Below, piece by piece: positions 11,895-24,390 of a DNA stretch of 64,000 nucleotides. Source of the DNA: Gonapodya prolifera JEL478 (taxonomy: Eukaryota; Monoblepharomycota; Monoblepharidomycetes; Monoblepharidales; Gonapodyaceae); the NCBI GenBank assembly GCA_001574975.1, contig KQ965876.1, positions 17,367 to 81,366 of the forward strand, read 5' to 3'. A model generated the notes under the pieces. That model ran no database searches, was not told the DNA's origin, and worked only from the letters and a program-made list of their open reading frames with translations. The number at the start of each line of letters is the position of its first letter. The first letter of the stretch is position 1. A program made the position numbers and the translations under genes.

Positions 11895-13357
11895 ATGCTC
11901 ATGGACCCCGAGTTCGATGCGGACGAATCTGTGCCGTCGCTCCAGGACTCCACCGTAAAGGAGCTATGGGAGGATATCTTGGACGATCGAGTTGACTCCG
12001 TTCTCACCGAAGAGGCGCAGGAGTTGGAGCAGGACAATTTGGCGTCCCCACTTCTGGACCAAGAGGAAAGTTACTCACAAAGCGAGGACCAAGGCCATTA
12101 CCAGGACGTACCTGTTGTGGATTTTGGTCGACCCAAAGTTGACGAGAAGGTTGGGGAGTTGGTTCTCAACGGAGCGTTGCGGCAGCCCGCACCTGGAGCA
12201 ACCGATGAGCACATGGATGACTCTTCCGAGGACAGCTTAGAACTCGAGGATCTAGAAGCCAAGTTTTTGCAACTGGATGTGACCGATCAGCCCTCAAATG
12301 GGAGTAGTGGACAAACGGCCTCTTGAAAGATGCGCATGGTTCTCTTGATGACCCATACAAAGCTGACGAACAAAGCTACACGGAGCACGTGCGACGTGCG
12401 CTTACTACAGAGGAGGAACGTGTCTCAGCTGGTGCAGAAAGGGACATTGGAGTCTTCTTCACTCCTCCCGCACCTTGGTTGGATCCTGAGCAAAGTCGAA
12501 AGCGGCAACCGGATAACGATATAACCTCGACCTCACTTGGCGTGGAATCTGGTGCCAAACTTGGTGATGACCCATTCTATGAAGATTATCTCGCAGAATT
12601 GGACGAAGACATTCGACCAAGCAATTCAGCTGGAGACGACGGACTCTTCTCGGGGGGCTCTGATATGCAAATTGAAGACCTGTTACGCTAGACGGAGCTG
12701 GGCGACTTCAGTAAGTTAAGTTGTGGAGGAGCAGCATGTCACCTGAACGGAGCCCCAAACAGCTCGAGTGGACTTTTCCGATGGCCTGAAGCTCAAAGTG
12801 GGTTAGTTTGTGCCCATCCATGCACTTGTGCCCCTTTTTGAAATTTGTTGCCGCCAGACCACGCTCCTCGCTGCTTCGCTCCGCGCTCAGAACGCAAGCC
12901 AACGTTCTCTCCTCACCTCTGATGACTGGGAGCGCATGATAGCAGTGGTGTTCCACAATGGCGACGCTTATGTTGTCGCAAGAGACGTAGACTATGCCGT
13001 CGAAGATGGGACGATCAAGTTGGCGTAAGTGACCTGCCACTGTTGTGTGGAGGATTGCTGGATGTTTTACATGGGTTTACCAGGGTTGAATTACCAGAAC
13101 ACGAAAGGACGCTTCTTGGAGACGATGAGGCGACGTCTCATCGTGTGCTCCAAGAACAATTGGGGAAGTTCCGAGAAAAGTAAGGTTTTGAAACTTTCAC
13201 CTCCCGCTTGGACCTCGATTACTATTTTTTTTTTTTTTTTTTCGGCAGGTTTGGATACTCCAAATTGGAAGACTATCAGAGCCGAGTTTATCCAGCCGCA
13301 TTAGTGATAGGTTTTATCCAAGTGGCAACGGATTCACCAGAATGGATATCCAATTGA
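11895..13357 (+). CDS. Acidic protein of unknown function, with an in-frame TAG
   Basis: The first ATG is at 11895 (MLMDPEFDADESVPSL). The N-terminal 140 residues are strongly acidic (Asp/Glu/Ser/Gln). A 58-base intron (about 12304-12361, GTAGTG...AAAG) joins this frame to DEQSYTEHVRRALTTEEERV. The frame then meets a TAG at 12689-12691 just after IEDLLR. Beyond it, in the same frame, the coding sequence appears to continue: TELGDF, intron 12711-12762, RVDFSDGLKLK, intron, TTLLAASLRAQNASQ, DWERMIAVVFHNGD, YAVEDGTIKLA, then two more exons ending KFGYSKLEDYQ...WISN. Phases agree at each junction. I do not recognise the family. The TAG may be a true stop, a mutation or a base error. Confidence 0.5.
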
Positions 13358-13526
13358 TTTTATCGCCATTCAGTAATTGGATGTACTGCAATCCACTGGC
13401 ACGTTATATTCCCTACTCGTAGGTATCGTTAGTGACGTCACACATGGATATTACCTAGGATTCAAAACACAATTGAAACAGTGATTAAGTATAATGCTAC
13501 TTCGAATCTAGCGCTAGACAAGGGTA

Positions 13527-16500
13527 TTACTGCTCCGAGCGAATCTCGTGCGTGTTCTTTCCCGCACCGTCAATGTGAAGCACCCACCCTGGTGCAGGCG
13601 TTGTATTCCAGCGCAGCTCGACCCTCACTTCCAACTTCACGCCTTGAAAAACGTCTCGTATTTTCGCGACCAGCGCGTCAGCTTCTGCACGACCAGGCCA
13701 CCCCACCAATCTTTCGACCATCCATCTCATGCTCGGATCTGTTGGAGCTTTACGCTCGGTTTCAGCTCCAGGTTCCAAAGATATTCCAAGTCTTCTCGCG
13801 TGTTCTAGCGGTTCCAAGTCACAGTCCCACAATCTCATAACAATGAGAGTGCGAGGAATATCCCGCCACGGCCACCCATCGCCTGTAGGATTCCGTTCAG
13901 ATCGGGAAAATCGGGAAACAAGCTCTTCCACCAGTCCCGTAAGCTCAATCTTATCACCTCTTCCAAAAACAGTGACCCTCCGATGTTGTGCAGGGCGACT
14001 TCGAGGTCCTTTAGAAGAAGAGGAGGGAGTGTTGTTGGCTTCAGAAATGGAGCTTGGTCGTGGGGAAAGAAGGAACTCGACGATGCCGCGATGCGTGATA
14101 TTTGGAACCTCATTCAGAGAAACCTCTTCAAGATGAGGCAAGGAGGCAAGGGACTCAAACCCGGAATCTGTGATGTTGTTGTGGATTACTTGGGGCACCA
14201 AGTTGATGAGAAACGATTTCGCGAGGTGTATCAAAACTGGTACCAACTAACCTAAGCCATTGCTCCACACTTGGAGAGTCACAAGCTTTCGATTGGTTTC
14301 TGAAAGGTGCTCCAAGAGACGATCTGATATTAGCACTGGACAACATGGTTAGTCCGGTCTCAGTAAAAAAAACTTCTATTCAAAAGCGAGCACATACCTC
14401 GCGAACCACTCCAGTAGTCCTCCCCGTCCGATCCCCACATATCCATCGGATCATCCATTGAACCTCCGAAACCGTTCGCCGAATCAGCTGGTATCATAAT
14501 CGAAATGTTTTCGAACGCTCGTTTCGTGTGTTTGAACATCTCTGTGAAACCCACCGATACTCAGTTCCTGCAAATTCGGTGCACTGGACAACAATTGCAT
14601 CACAGAGTCCATGGAATAGGACCACGTCGACACCTCATCGGGGCCCATCCCATCCTGTGGATCTTGGTCACCATCGGGATCCATATGGTCATGCTCGTGA
14701 TCATGCACATGGTTGTGAACGTGATCGTGATGGAAATGATTATGATTGTGACTGTGTGCATTCCCATTCTCGGCAAAAAACGTTCCCCCTCCGAATCCGA
14801 ATCCCCCACCGATGAAGTTGGCGAGCATTGGAAAAATTCCACTCGCCTGCTGTGGTGGACCAGGAACCGGAGCCTCGTTGGGTACTGTTCCGAATGGACC
14901 TTCTTCGTCGTCCTCCATATCACCCTCTGGAGCGCCCATAGCACCATTGTGGCCAAAGAACATATCCGATGAGTTTCGAGGAGTAAGGTCGATGGTTGTC
15001 AAATTTTCGTGCACACGGATCTTGGATGAAGGAGATCGCGAGCGAAGTGCCCGCTTGGGCCGGAGCGGCATTTCAGTATCTGAAGATCGTGCCTCGTTCG
15101 GCGACACATCAGTTTCCATGACCTGCTGAAGTTCCTCGTCCTCGCTCGCGTCCTCCTCTGCATGCTCCTCGTCAGAAATTTCCGAGAAAATTCGAAGATG
15201 GTCGTCGCTGATACTTCCAAGAAGTCTGCATCATTCAACAAGAGTAAGCATCGAAAGCAGCATGGAGTGGAGATTGGAACTGCGAAGGCTTACCCAAAGT
15301 CCATGGACTCAATATCCACACAATACCGGCAAAACTTGACCCAATCATCCATCTTTGGGAACAAGATGGGCATCTGGCGAGGCGCGTTGATTCCAGGGTC
15401 CTCAGATTCCGTGTCGTTGGAATGAAGAGGGTCGGGCAGAACATGCTCTCCACCAATGTCTGAAGTAGAAAATATCCAAAATAAACAATGCTTTCGAACG
15501 CTGAGCGTGATTTAGAATGAAATGTCCACGTACCAAAGTACTTCAAGTTGGGGCAGTACCTGGCAAATATTCGAAACACATCGTTCCATGCAGCTTTTTA
15601 ACAGAGAGCTATTCATTAGAACGAAGAATTCTCGTCCAATCATGCACCAGCTTACTCGGAATATGAACACCTTGGTCATCTTGAAGGTAAAGGTAGTTGA
15701 GCTTCTTGAGTGGTTGTGGTTCCGTGTTAATCACCGTATCTCCATTGGTCAGTGGGGATTCTTCTGACGACGAGTCCTTGATTTCTTTTAACTTTCCTTT
15801 ATTCTTGCGCCGCTTCGCTTTCTTCATCTCCTCTTCATCATTGGAGGCGACAGACTCCTTAAACCCCGTGAGGAGTTGGACGATATTCTCGCTCCGCGGT
15901 CCCGCGACTACTCTCATGAACCCCACTCCCGCTACAGGCCAGGCCGTCCAAGGGTTCACGAGTACGAGCGACTCAAGGTTCGTACAGTGAATCGTCAGCA
16001 GGCGGAGAAAGGTGGTTCCGATAGGGAGGATGCCGCTCGTTGTCTGAGGTTGCCCCGATCCAGTCACTTCGTCGGCATCTTTCCCCGGTGGCTTTGCAAA
16101 TCGACGGCTGAGGGTGAGGTCCTTTAGGTTGGGCAGCTGTTCCAGAATTCCCTTCCACTTCGCCACCATCCAAGATACCAGTTCCACTTCGTTGTATTTG
16201 GAATTGTCCGCGGCACCGCGAGCTGCATAAATTTCTTCAAAAGCATCAGCTGACTCCGGAGCTGCCAACAAAAGGAATCTTCGTGGGTCTGCATCCTGCT
16301 GGGATTGCTGAGAATTCCTGCCATTGGCCTTGCGTTCAATCCCATCCTTCTCCGTATAAATAACTTCCAGTTTAAAAGCCTCAAATTTCCTCCCATGAAC
16401 GCCAACAAGGTGTTGGAGAGACCTCTCCGTCAGTCGTCTTGGTGCCACCCAGTTCCGCGGTAGCGAACCGTGAAGGCAGCATCCCGTAACGGTTTGCGAT

Positions 16501-16993
16501 GTTTTGCGCAGCTAGCCATGTTACAAATACAGTCCGTCGCGATCATCAGTGCTAAAAAACTTGGAAGTTACAACTCACCTCTGACTTCAAATCCTCCTCC
16601 AGAGAGCGCGCTGACACCTTCAGAGCCACACGCTTCCATAACGGCTTCTCGTTACACAGCGAGCGGAAGAGACGATTGACTTTGGATACAGGAAGGATAC
16701 CGAAAATGTCGGGGGCATGCGGTGCGCTTCCCGCATGAAAGTGAGCAGGCTGGTGAGCCTGGCTGGAATCCGGCTTGGGGAATGCTTCTTGGGCGAGCTC
16801 CTTTGGTACATTTGGAGTGGAAATAACGATCTTGAAGATTGAAATGAGGACCTTTGGGGAGCGATGGTATGAAACAACAAAACCGGGTGGGAGAGCGTTT
16901 CTCGCCCCTGACCTCTGAAGGAAGATCCGTTATGCGAATGCTTCGCGTCAGCTGCATCGCCGCGTCATCCAAGGCCTCGTTCCCGCCCGACAT
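13527..16993 (-). CDS. F-box/leucine-rich-repeat protein with His-rich tract
   Basis: The N-terminus (MSGGNEALDDAAMQL) runs into the F-box RITDLPSE/VLISIFKIV, split by a GTCAGG...AAAG intron. It ends with VNRLFRSLCNEKPLWKRVALKV, so this is a Skp1-binding substrate receptor candidate. Following exons (16448-15609, 15579-15300, 15119-14484, 14246-13527) carry LRR-like units such as LPNLKDLTLS, CTNLESLVLVN, CPNLKYFGTW, APNLQELSIGG and LPHLEEVSLNEV. There is a Lys-rich patch (KKAKRRKNKGKLKE). A block at about 14780-14670 alternates His with Asn, Asp and Val. It may bind metal, but His-repeat slippage is an equally good explanation. Exon edges between 15300 and 15100 are approximate. Substrate unknown. 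Confidence 0.75.
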
Positions 16994-17166
16994 CTCCGCT
17001 CCGGTGTTAGCAATCGTCGAGAATCCTTGTTGATACAGTTCACTTTGGTCTCCACTTTGCGAAACAAACAAAACCCATCACCAGGAAGATAATCAAAATC
17101 AATATCGGGAATCGGTAGACCATGCAATTTACAGTGATTAATGCTGATATTCTTATCCTCGACCGT

Positions 17167-19747
17167 TCAGCGGGACGCGCCACCGCCATTCAAAAATCGC
17201 CCAGTCTCGCCCTCCTCGATCTCGTCGTTCTGTTCCTCATTGGCGAAATAGTCCAACCGTCTCAACTGCAAACAGTTTCAATGGATCAGCCAAGTCGCGA
17301 CCATCAGACGTACCCCAAAACATACCTCGAGGTTGTCGGGCTCGCCAAGCGCCTCGTTCGCGCCGTCCTCCGTTAGGTATTCACTGATTTCGTTCTCCGC
17401 ATCTGGGTTCGCAAGCTGTTGGTACTCGGGCCGTCGACCGGCCCTCCTCACCATGAAGACAGCGGCACCGAGGACGACGGTCAGACCAACTACTCCAACA
17501 ATGAGGTAGGCTGTATCCGGTGCACCGTTCCTACTGTTACCAGAGTCCGGTGTCGATACAATGCCGACTCCCGAAGTGCCTGAAAAGAAAGGGGGAAAGC
17601 GTGATGAGCGTCCTCCATTTCAAATGACTTTTACCATGATGCTCACTCGCAGTTGTCACCGACATTGCCGGCGCTTCAAAGCCTGCCGGTACCTTCCCAT
17701 TCCTATCCAAAATAGACGCTCCCCGCACTGCCAACAAGGAGAGTGCCGCATACTGGTACCCCCCGATTGGCTGTCTCTTTCTCATCCCTGTTTCCGACGC
17801 CCACGTGAACTCCCACCGGACCATGGAATCAGCTCCCTTGGGCAACGTGACTGCATACGCAACTGTCTGGTCTAAATTGTTCACAACTGGCATGCGCTGC
17901 AGGTCGTTCACATATAGTCGCAGACCAGCGAGTGGCAAATCGGCCAGGGCTTCGAATGCGAAGAGAACCATGGGGTCGTCCATGCCCGGAGTCTCAGCAG
18001 GCGTGCGGATGGTGATATCCAGAGTGGCCACACCACCCGGGTCGTTGCCCTCGACCTTGAGCTTGCCGTCCTCGGGCATCCACAGGTTCATATCCCCCGA
18101 GGTCACAACGCTCCCATCAAATTTGGTGAACTTGGAAGAGAATACAGTGTCCCAGTTGGTCATTGTCGTCGTCACAGCAGTCTGTTGTGATGCCAAGGAC
18201 AACAGGGCTCCACCCAAGAAGGACACATAGGCCCAACCTCCGGTTCCGTTCATCTCCGCACCCTTCATAGCGCACTGGTCCGACTCTTGATGCAACGGAA
18301 TCAAGTTATACCTCCTATCGCACTCCTTCATCGCCGGAACCCCAATTTCTCCGATTGTGGATCCCACAGGGTCAATGGGGTCATAGAAGGATATCTTGGT
18401 CTGACTCCCGCTGTGGCACGGTGTCATGAGCGTCACTTGAGTCTCAAGTTCGCAGGGGCACTCCTGCACGTCGGTACGGAACTGTATGTTGTCCTCGTCG
18501 ATACAGGTGTGGCCTGGAATGAGATTGTACGTAATCTCCTGAGGGCACGCGCCCGACGCAAGCTTGGGAGCAAAATCGAGGACGGTACATTCTATATTTG
18601 GAACTGTGAGTGGCACTGTACGGGGGTAAGTGTGACGCAAGTCCCTTACTCATAAGCGGTTCATTGTCGGTATCATCCATGTCCGGGTTCGTGGTCATTT
18701 CGGGTACTGGCACAGGACTGGATGATGGACTCGACGATGGCGCGGGCGCAGGTGCAGGAGTTGGTGAGGGACTCGAAGAGGGAGCAGGTGCCATTCCCCC
18801 ACCAATTCCACCCCCAAGAAGGTCTTCAACCTTGTTCTCGATATCATCACCAACTTCGTTCTGCGGCAGCAAGAATTGAAAGACCCTAGAAAGTGAAGTA
18901 CGTGATCCCGTCGCCTCACCAGCTGCCCCTCAATGCTGTTGTACTCGTCCTCGAGCTCTCCAATCTGCTCCGAGATGGCCTCTTCCGCTTCGTCCAGCAT
19001 CTCTTCAAAGTATAAGTCCTCGTCTAGATCATGTTCGGCCTGGAGGGTTGACCCGGGTAGGACGGGAACAAGGTCGTCGTCGTTCTGAACGTCTTGACCG
19101 TTCCAGCAGTTGGCGTTCCAGTACATCGAGGAGCCACCCAACGCTTTGTCAACATCATCAAAATTCAAGTCAATGCCGGGGCGATTGCAATAATTGGTGG
19201 CGTTCGTTCTGCACGACGACGTTCAGGGTGATTGTCCTGGAATACCGATGTCTTTGCGGTTACTCACCTAACAGATGGGCACACCTGCTGCAGTTTCTTC
19301 GACTCCTGGTTGCATTTACGGTAGTAGTACATACAGAAAAGCTTCTGGACTGCGGCGTAGCAATCACGATCGGTTTCAGGCCATGTATTGTCTCCAACCA
19401 AGTCCGCAATGGCGGCTGATAGGACCGCCCACCATTATGGTCAGCAGGGCAGCCAAAAAATACTGTCACGGGCGGAGAGACTTACTCAGTAATTGATTAT
19501 CAGCGTCCGTAACGTTCTTCGCCGTTGTCCAATAGGTGATATCGCCACATAGTGTTGTGTGGCTCTTCTTCTTTTTGAATTGCCTGCAGGTGACGTACCT
19601 AGGGTACAGAGTTCGAGAAGGCAGAGCGACCTTGCGCCTGCTGAGCGCCGTACGGTCGATCGGGGACGCGAGTGTGATTGAAGCCAGCGACAAAAGCGCT
19701 AACTCAAGCCGGTTCCTTAGAGTTTCGGGAACACGGGTGGCATACAT
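17167..19747 (-). CDS. Single-pass membrane protein with Frizzled-like cysteine-rich domain
   Basis: The start at 19747 gives a signal peptide (MYATRVPETLRNRLELALLSLASITLAS). The following CRD reads TCRQFKK..LCGDITYWTTAKN..., then C-x8-C-x6-C (DCYAAVQKLFCMYYYRKC), VCPSVR and NYC. This C-x8-C-x6-C spacing and the LCxDIxY block are those of the Frizzled CRD, a lipid- or Wnt-binding fold. One cysteine of the usual CxxxC is Arg. Next come an acidic coiled segment (DLYFEEMLDEAEEAISEQIGELEDEY), a Pro/Ser/Ala stalk, a Cys-containing extracellular domain (18640-17650), one membrane span (TAYLIVGVVGLTVVLGAAVFMV) and a short acidic tail ending at 17167. No Frizzled seven-span region is present. The ligand is unknown; a receptor or adhesion role is inference. 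Confidence 0.65.
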
Positions 19748-20148
19748 GTCATGCGCTTACCGGCGAGCGCCATCATCCTCCACAGCGTTCCACGTGGCAT
19801 GATGGTCTTGAAACCAATGTGACCAACTCCGATTCTGAAATGAGACCGAAGCTCCTTCAAAAGCCTTCAGCGTTCAATGTTTCCAATGTGCGGTCTCTCT
19901 TTGGGCTGGATTGTGATTCCTGTCCCGAGACCTTCGGATCCTTTCAATGACTGTAATTGGGAAAAAAAGGAGCAGTACGCCGCACACCAGGCAAGGCGGC
20001 CAAAGCAAAGTCTAGTTCATGTACAGATCTTTTCTCGCTTCGAGAATCGAGATGAAGCTACTAGAAGGAGAAATAGGATAGGCCTTGGGTACTTTTTGGG
20101 ACCCCTAGCTCTCTGACATAACCGGCAATTCATTCAACATGGTATGTA
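19748..20148. other. Intergenic region
   Basis: Upstream of the Frizzled-CRD gene and downstream of the GH31 gene, both on the minus strand. No further coding or repeat signal is seen. Confidence 0.4.
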
Positions 20149-23100
20149 TCAATTTACTCTGGCAACCCGTTCAACACCAAGATGCAGGTCGATGTTCCAG
20201 TCTGAAACCAACGGAGCATTCGCAAGGTTCACCTCTGCTACGCCTTTGAGCAAGTCCCACTCGACACTTGACACAGTTGCCTGCTCTCCGCTGGCCACGT
20301 CAAATGTTACTTTGATCTCGGAGTTCGGGGAGTTCGACCCAAGTATGTTGGTGTGCCTCAGACCAAATACCCGAACTTTCGACACCCTGAGATGGTCAGA
20401 GCGTCCATCATCCCCATACGTACCCGTACTGTTGAGTTTGCCATCTTTGTATACAAACTTGATGAGTGTCGCGTTGACGCCGACTTGAGTTTCCGGGTTT
20501 ATCCCATCATCCAAGAAGAGCTCACCCTGAGCGCAACCTTCGCTATCAAGGGCAATAACGAGCTCGAAAGTCCCACGTCTACTTGACTCAGTAGTCGTCC
20601 CTGGTTGCTGCAGAGCCAAAATGAATCCTCCCCGCATATGCACCGGAATCTCCGGTAGTGGCGCCGGGAGTGTGACAGTAGAGCCATTTCCCTGGGAACG
20701 GGGCACCACCATCTCTTCGCCCGTACCCCATTCAAACCAACGCTCTCCACCAGACCCCAAGGGAAGGTACGCTTCCACTTCCTCCCTGCCTTCATCAAGC
20801 ACCGGTGAGACCATGAATGCCTCCCCAACCATGAATTGCTCATCGATACTGTACGTCGCTGGGTCGTCAGGGAAGCACATCCAAAGAGCATTCCAGACAG
20901 GGGTGCCCTTCTCGTGTGCCTTGCGAAGGAGATTGTAGTAGTAAGGAAGGAGGGAATACCGCAAAGCGAGATATTTTTTGGATGCTGCTGATGTGCTTTC
21001 GTAAAGGTATGGCTCTTGCGATATGCAACCCAACCCGTTCTAAAGTTTGGTCAGAAGGGGACGAACAGAGAAGGTTGCGCACTTATTCAAATGAAGTGAA
21101 AAGTGATTGTCATCACTCACATGATTCCTCGCAAAGGGATAAAAGCTCCCAAGCTGCATCCACCGTGTCAGCAACTCCTCGGTGGCGTTGTCAAAGAACC
21201 CGCCGATGTCCGCCCCCACCATAGGTTGACCAAACAACTGGTAGTTGATGACCCCAGCAACAGAGTATTTGAGCGACGCCCAAGTGCTGGCGTTGTCGCC
21301 AAGCCAGTGGGCACCAACCCGACCAGAACCGGCATAGTTGCTCCGCATCAGGACGAAAGGTCTTTCCAGGGGTCGAAGCTCTTTCAAGAGGTCGAAGGTG
21401 ATCATTGCGGTCTATGAAATGGCAAAATACTTCATCTAAAAAGGTATCACCACTTATATGACTGAAGCTCACCATATGACCATAAAGATTATGAACGTTG
21501 TACTCCAGAATGCCACCATAGTGTTTCGCGGACATCGCAACCGTTTTACGATCGAGGTACTCTCGCTTTCCACCTGTACATGAGCGGTCACAAGTGTTGC
21601 AAGTGAAAGCATAGTAGACACCGTACCATTGTTTGGCAAAAAGGGTGTGTCATCGAGATTGTCTTTCAGCCGACCAACAGTTGCCGGGTTTGGCGTGTCA
21701 ACTGCATCATTCGGAACTTCCCGTAGCACATCATAGTAGAAAAACGCTTGGCGCGCCTCGTCGGCAAAGATCTCCTGGGCCGGAGGGTCCCAAGCGTCGG
21801 AGGTGAATGGTGGATTAGGCCATGACGGGTCGTCTGTCGATTCACCGTCACAAAAATTTGCAATCTCTTGCATATCTACCCTAGCAGCGCACGGAGTCCT
21901 TGACATGTGAGAACAATACAAACATCAAGGTCGAACTCACCACACTCCAGCCATCGGGACCTTCTCAAACCAGTCACGGAACGTTTCTTTGTAATACTCA
22001 GCGCTCGAAGGGTGAAACCAGTCTGGCCACACCACTCGTCCCGGCCAGCATTTTCCCACAAAGTCTCTCCCGTCCTCGGTCTTCAACCACAGATCCAACT
22101 CTTTTCCTCGCTCGTATGCGCGATAGTTGGACTCCACTTTTATACCCGGGTCGACGATCTGGATGAGCTTTTGTTCTCTGTCGTGAAGTTCCGCGAGGAA
22201 AGCAGTCATCGCAGTCTCGGAGAAGTTTACCGGGTCTAAGGTGAATGCTTTGTACTTTGATGCGACAGAACATGAATCTTACTTTCCGAACTCTGGTGGC
22301 GAAAGCCGCAGTCACCCACCTGATCCATGTAGTCGATGTCCGTCCAAATCACATCCAGTGGAATCGAAGCCTTCTCGTAACCGCTAAGGACCTCCCTGAG
22401 CTCGTCAACAGACTTGTAGCCCCAACGACACTGGTGAAAGCCGAGAGACCAGTAGGGAACCTCGAATGGTTTCCCGACTACGTCTGTGTGCTGCTCAACG
22501 ACTGAATGTGCGTCTGGGCCAGAGTATACCCAGAAATCGAGAATTCCGCCGGTAACTTTGTACGCTATTTTCGAGTTTCGTATTTCAACGTCCATGGCAT
22601 TCGAAGAGTTGAGGAAAACTCCGTGGGCTTTGCCGTTTCGGAGTTCCAAGTGCATTGGTTGGCAACCGCTACATCACCAGCGTAGGTGGTAAGAGTCACA
22701 CAAGAATCCATGCCAAGGTTTCACTCCTCACTAGAGATTCACGCCAGGAGTGGATCCCTCGTCTACTCGGCCCCATGTGTAAATTCGGGGCTTCCGTAGC
22801 AATGTCAAGGCTCGTACCTCTCGCAAATATTGTCACCAATGTTTCCTCTGGATTGCGTCTCAATCGATTCACATTTTCACCAAGACCATAAATGTTTGCA
22901 TCTGAGGGTACCTGAACAACGGTTAATGTCGTTGCACTTCACCCAATGATGTCGCACTCACTTCCGAGCTGATTTCCAAGTATTGATCCTTAAAAACAAC
23001 ATCTTTCCAGCTACTCCCCCATAAGAAATTCTCAGGGTCGGACGCTCGAGCAACATACAAGCCTTCCTCGTTCACGGTCACGGACATTCCCGATTCCGTC

Positions 23101-23348
23101 CAATCCGTGGTCCGCGTGCGCCGTTTTCCGTGAATGAATTCTGGAACTCTCCACCGCGCGTCTTTTTCGTCGTGGATCTGGAAGCGAACGATCGATGGCC
23201 CTTCGCATGTGACCAACAAACATATTGCGGGGATATCGGGAGACTCCACCGCACGAGCAGGTCCTAGGAGGCGCATAGAAGCTCTCATACTACTGCTGGA
23301 ACGAGCCACCGGTCCAATGAGCGCGTATCCGGTCGAAGCAGTTGACAT
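20149..23348 (-). CDS. Glycoside hydrolase family 31 alpha-glucosidase
   Basis: The start at 23348 has no clear signal peptide. Exons carry the GH31 landmarks in order: PSDANIYGLGE, NLYGCQPMHLELRNG joined over two short introns, GYKSVDELREVLSGYEKASIPLDVIWTDIDYMD, and LIQIVDPGIKVE. The catalytic nucleophile segment GVW/VDMQEIANFC is split by an intron near 21900-21960. LMRSNYAGSGRVGAHWLGDN carries the acid/base Asp. QPMVGADIGGF follows, and then the C-terminal beta domains (DDGINPETQ...DWNIDLHLG) to TGA at 20149. The length, about 900-950 residues, fits maltase-type enzymes that release glucose from alpha-1,4-glucans. At least eight small introns interrupt the gene and no lesion is seen. Lack of an obvious signal peptide suggests an intracellular or vacuolar enzyme, unless an upstream exon was missed. 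Confidence 0.93.
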
Positions 23349-24058
23349 TGACGTTTGGTATGTTGCTGTGGCCTAACTAGCCATTGTAACAAAGCTTGTG
23401 TGCTGCACTCCGCCTCCCCTCCCTCCCCATTCTTCCTGCATGCTCGCGCCTCCGTTCCCTACCCCCGCCGCGCTTTCCCTTGGCCTTGCTGACATCCGCG
23501 CTCCTTCCCCTTTCCACCTCTTTAGGCCACTCCCTTTGCACATATTCCCCCTCTACGTCCCTCATCGACGCTCTCGTCCGCATCTGCCGTCACCGGACTT
23601 CCAGGTGAGCATCTGATATCGTCGGATGAGGCAATATTTTCCCTTAAAACATTCCTTCCCATTCCCATCCAGTTCCGTTACCTCTTTACACTGCTGAGGG
23701 AATCTCGCGCACTAGCCGGCGTTGAAAAGCGCCGGACCCCCGAGTAAGGCCACTTGCGGAAACGCAGAGGTGTCATACTCCGGCCGGTGGTCTGTGTAGT
23801 TTCTGACGACGCAAGTGAGCACTGCGAACGGTCTTGGCAAGGAAGAAGGCTTCGACGGTTCCGTGGGAGGTGTGAAAGATAGCAGCAGCCGATTGGAGGT
23901 GGGTTTCGCAACAGTTCATTGTTCCTGTTCACTCTTAACATTCGCGCCTGTGCTGGCTTATGATTCATTATTCGCCGCTCCTGCTCCTGCCCGTCGCTCC
24001 GTGATCTCGTGGTCTTCAGTTATCGCTCCTGCATATGATAGTTTGGAGCCCCAGTCGC

Positions 24059-24154
24059 GTCGCCGGGGGAGTTGTGCGGGTCAGCAACACCTCCCAGAGG
24101 ACTTCCCCAGTTAATCGATGCACTGGAGGCGTTAATATCACACCAAACCCGCAC
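24059..24154 (+). repeat. Dispersed foldable repeat, copy A
   Basis: A 96-bp block closely matching 31211-31307 in the same orientation. It starts GTCGCCGGGGGA and ends ACCCGCAC. GTGCGGGT near the left end pairs with ACCCGCAC at the right end, and AACACCTCC with GGAGGCGTT inside, giving a nested stem arrangement. Differences between the copies are mostly C/T or G/A transitions. Confidence 0.75.
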
Positions 24155-24316
24155 AACCTCATTTTTGTGCATGTTACTTGTGCCCCGACCGTCCCTCGAG
24201 CCTTTTGAAATTCAACGGCCCTCGTCATGTTGCTTACCCATCACGACCCAAAACCAGTTTCTTTTGTTTTCTGCAAAAAAAAGAACACGAGTGTTACATG
24301 AGTCCTGTGCCGCATC

Positions 24317-24390
24317 ACTGCCGAAGTGAACAAGCGGTTCGAGCAGCGCAGCTACAAGGTCGCTACTTTCAAGTGCTCCCAGTCCGAATG
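24317..24390 (+). pseudogene. Nucleoside diphosphate kinase fragment
   Basis: Translates as EVNKRFEQRSYKVATFKCSQ, which aligns with [20 protein letters not shown] of the intact NDK at 9937-10777. Neither the upstream VKPDG exon nor the downstream HGSDS active-site loop is found nearby, so only about 25 codons remain. It is a relic, not a functional gene. Confidence 0.7.

Noticed and set aside
24016-24228. Shared minus-strand peptide (LTPPVHRxTGEV) between the two foldable repeats as a protein-coding relic
   Set aside because: Differences between copies are spread over all codon positions and fit transition decay, while stems are conserved. Coding origin is not excluded but not supported.
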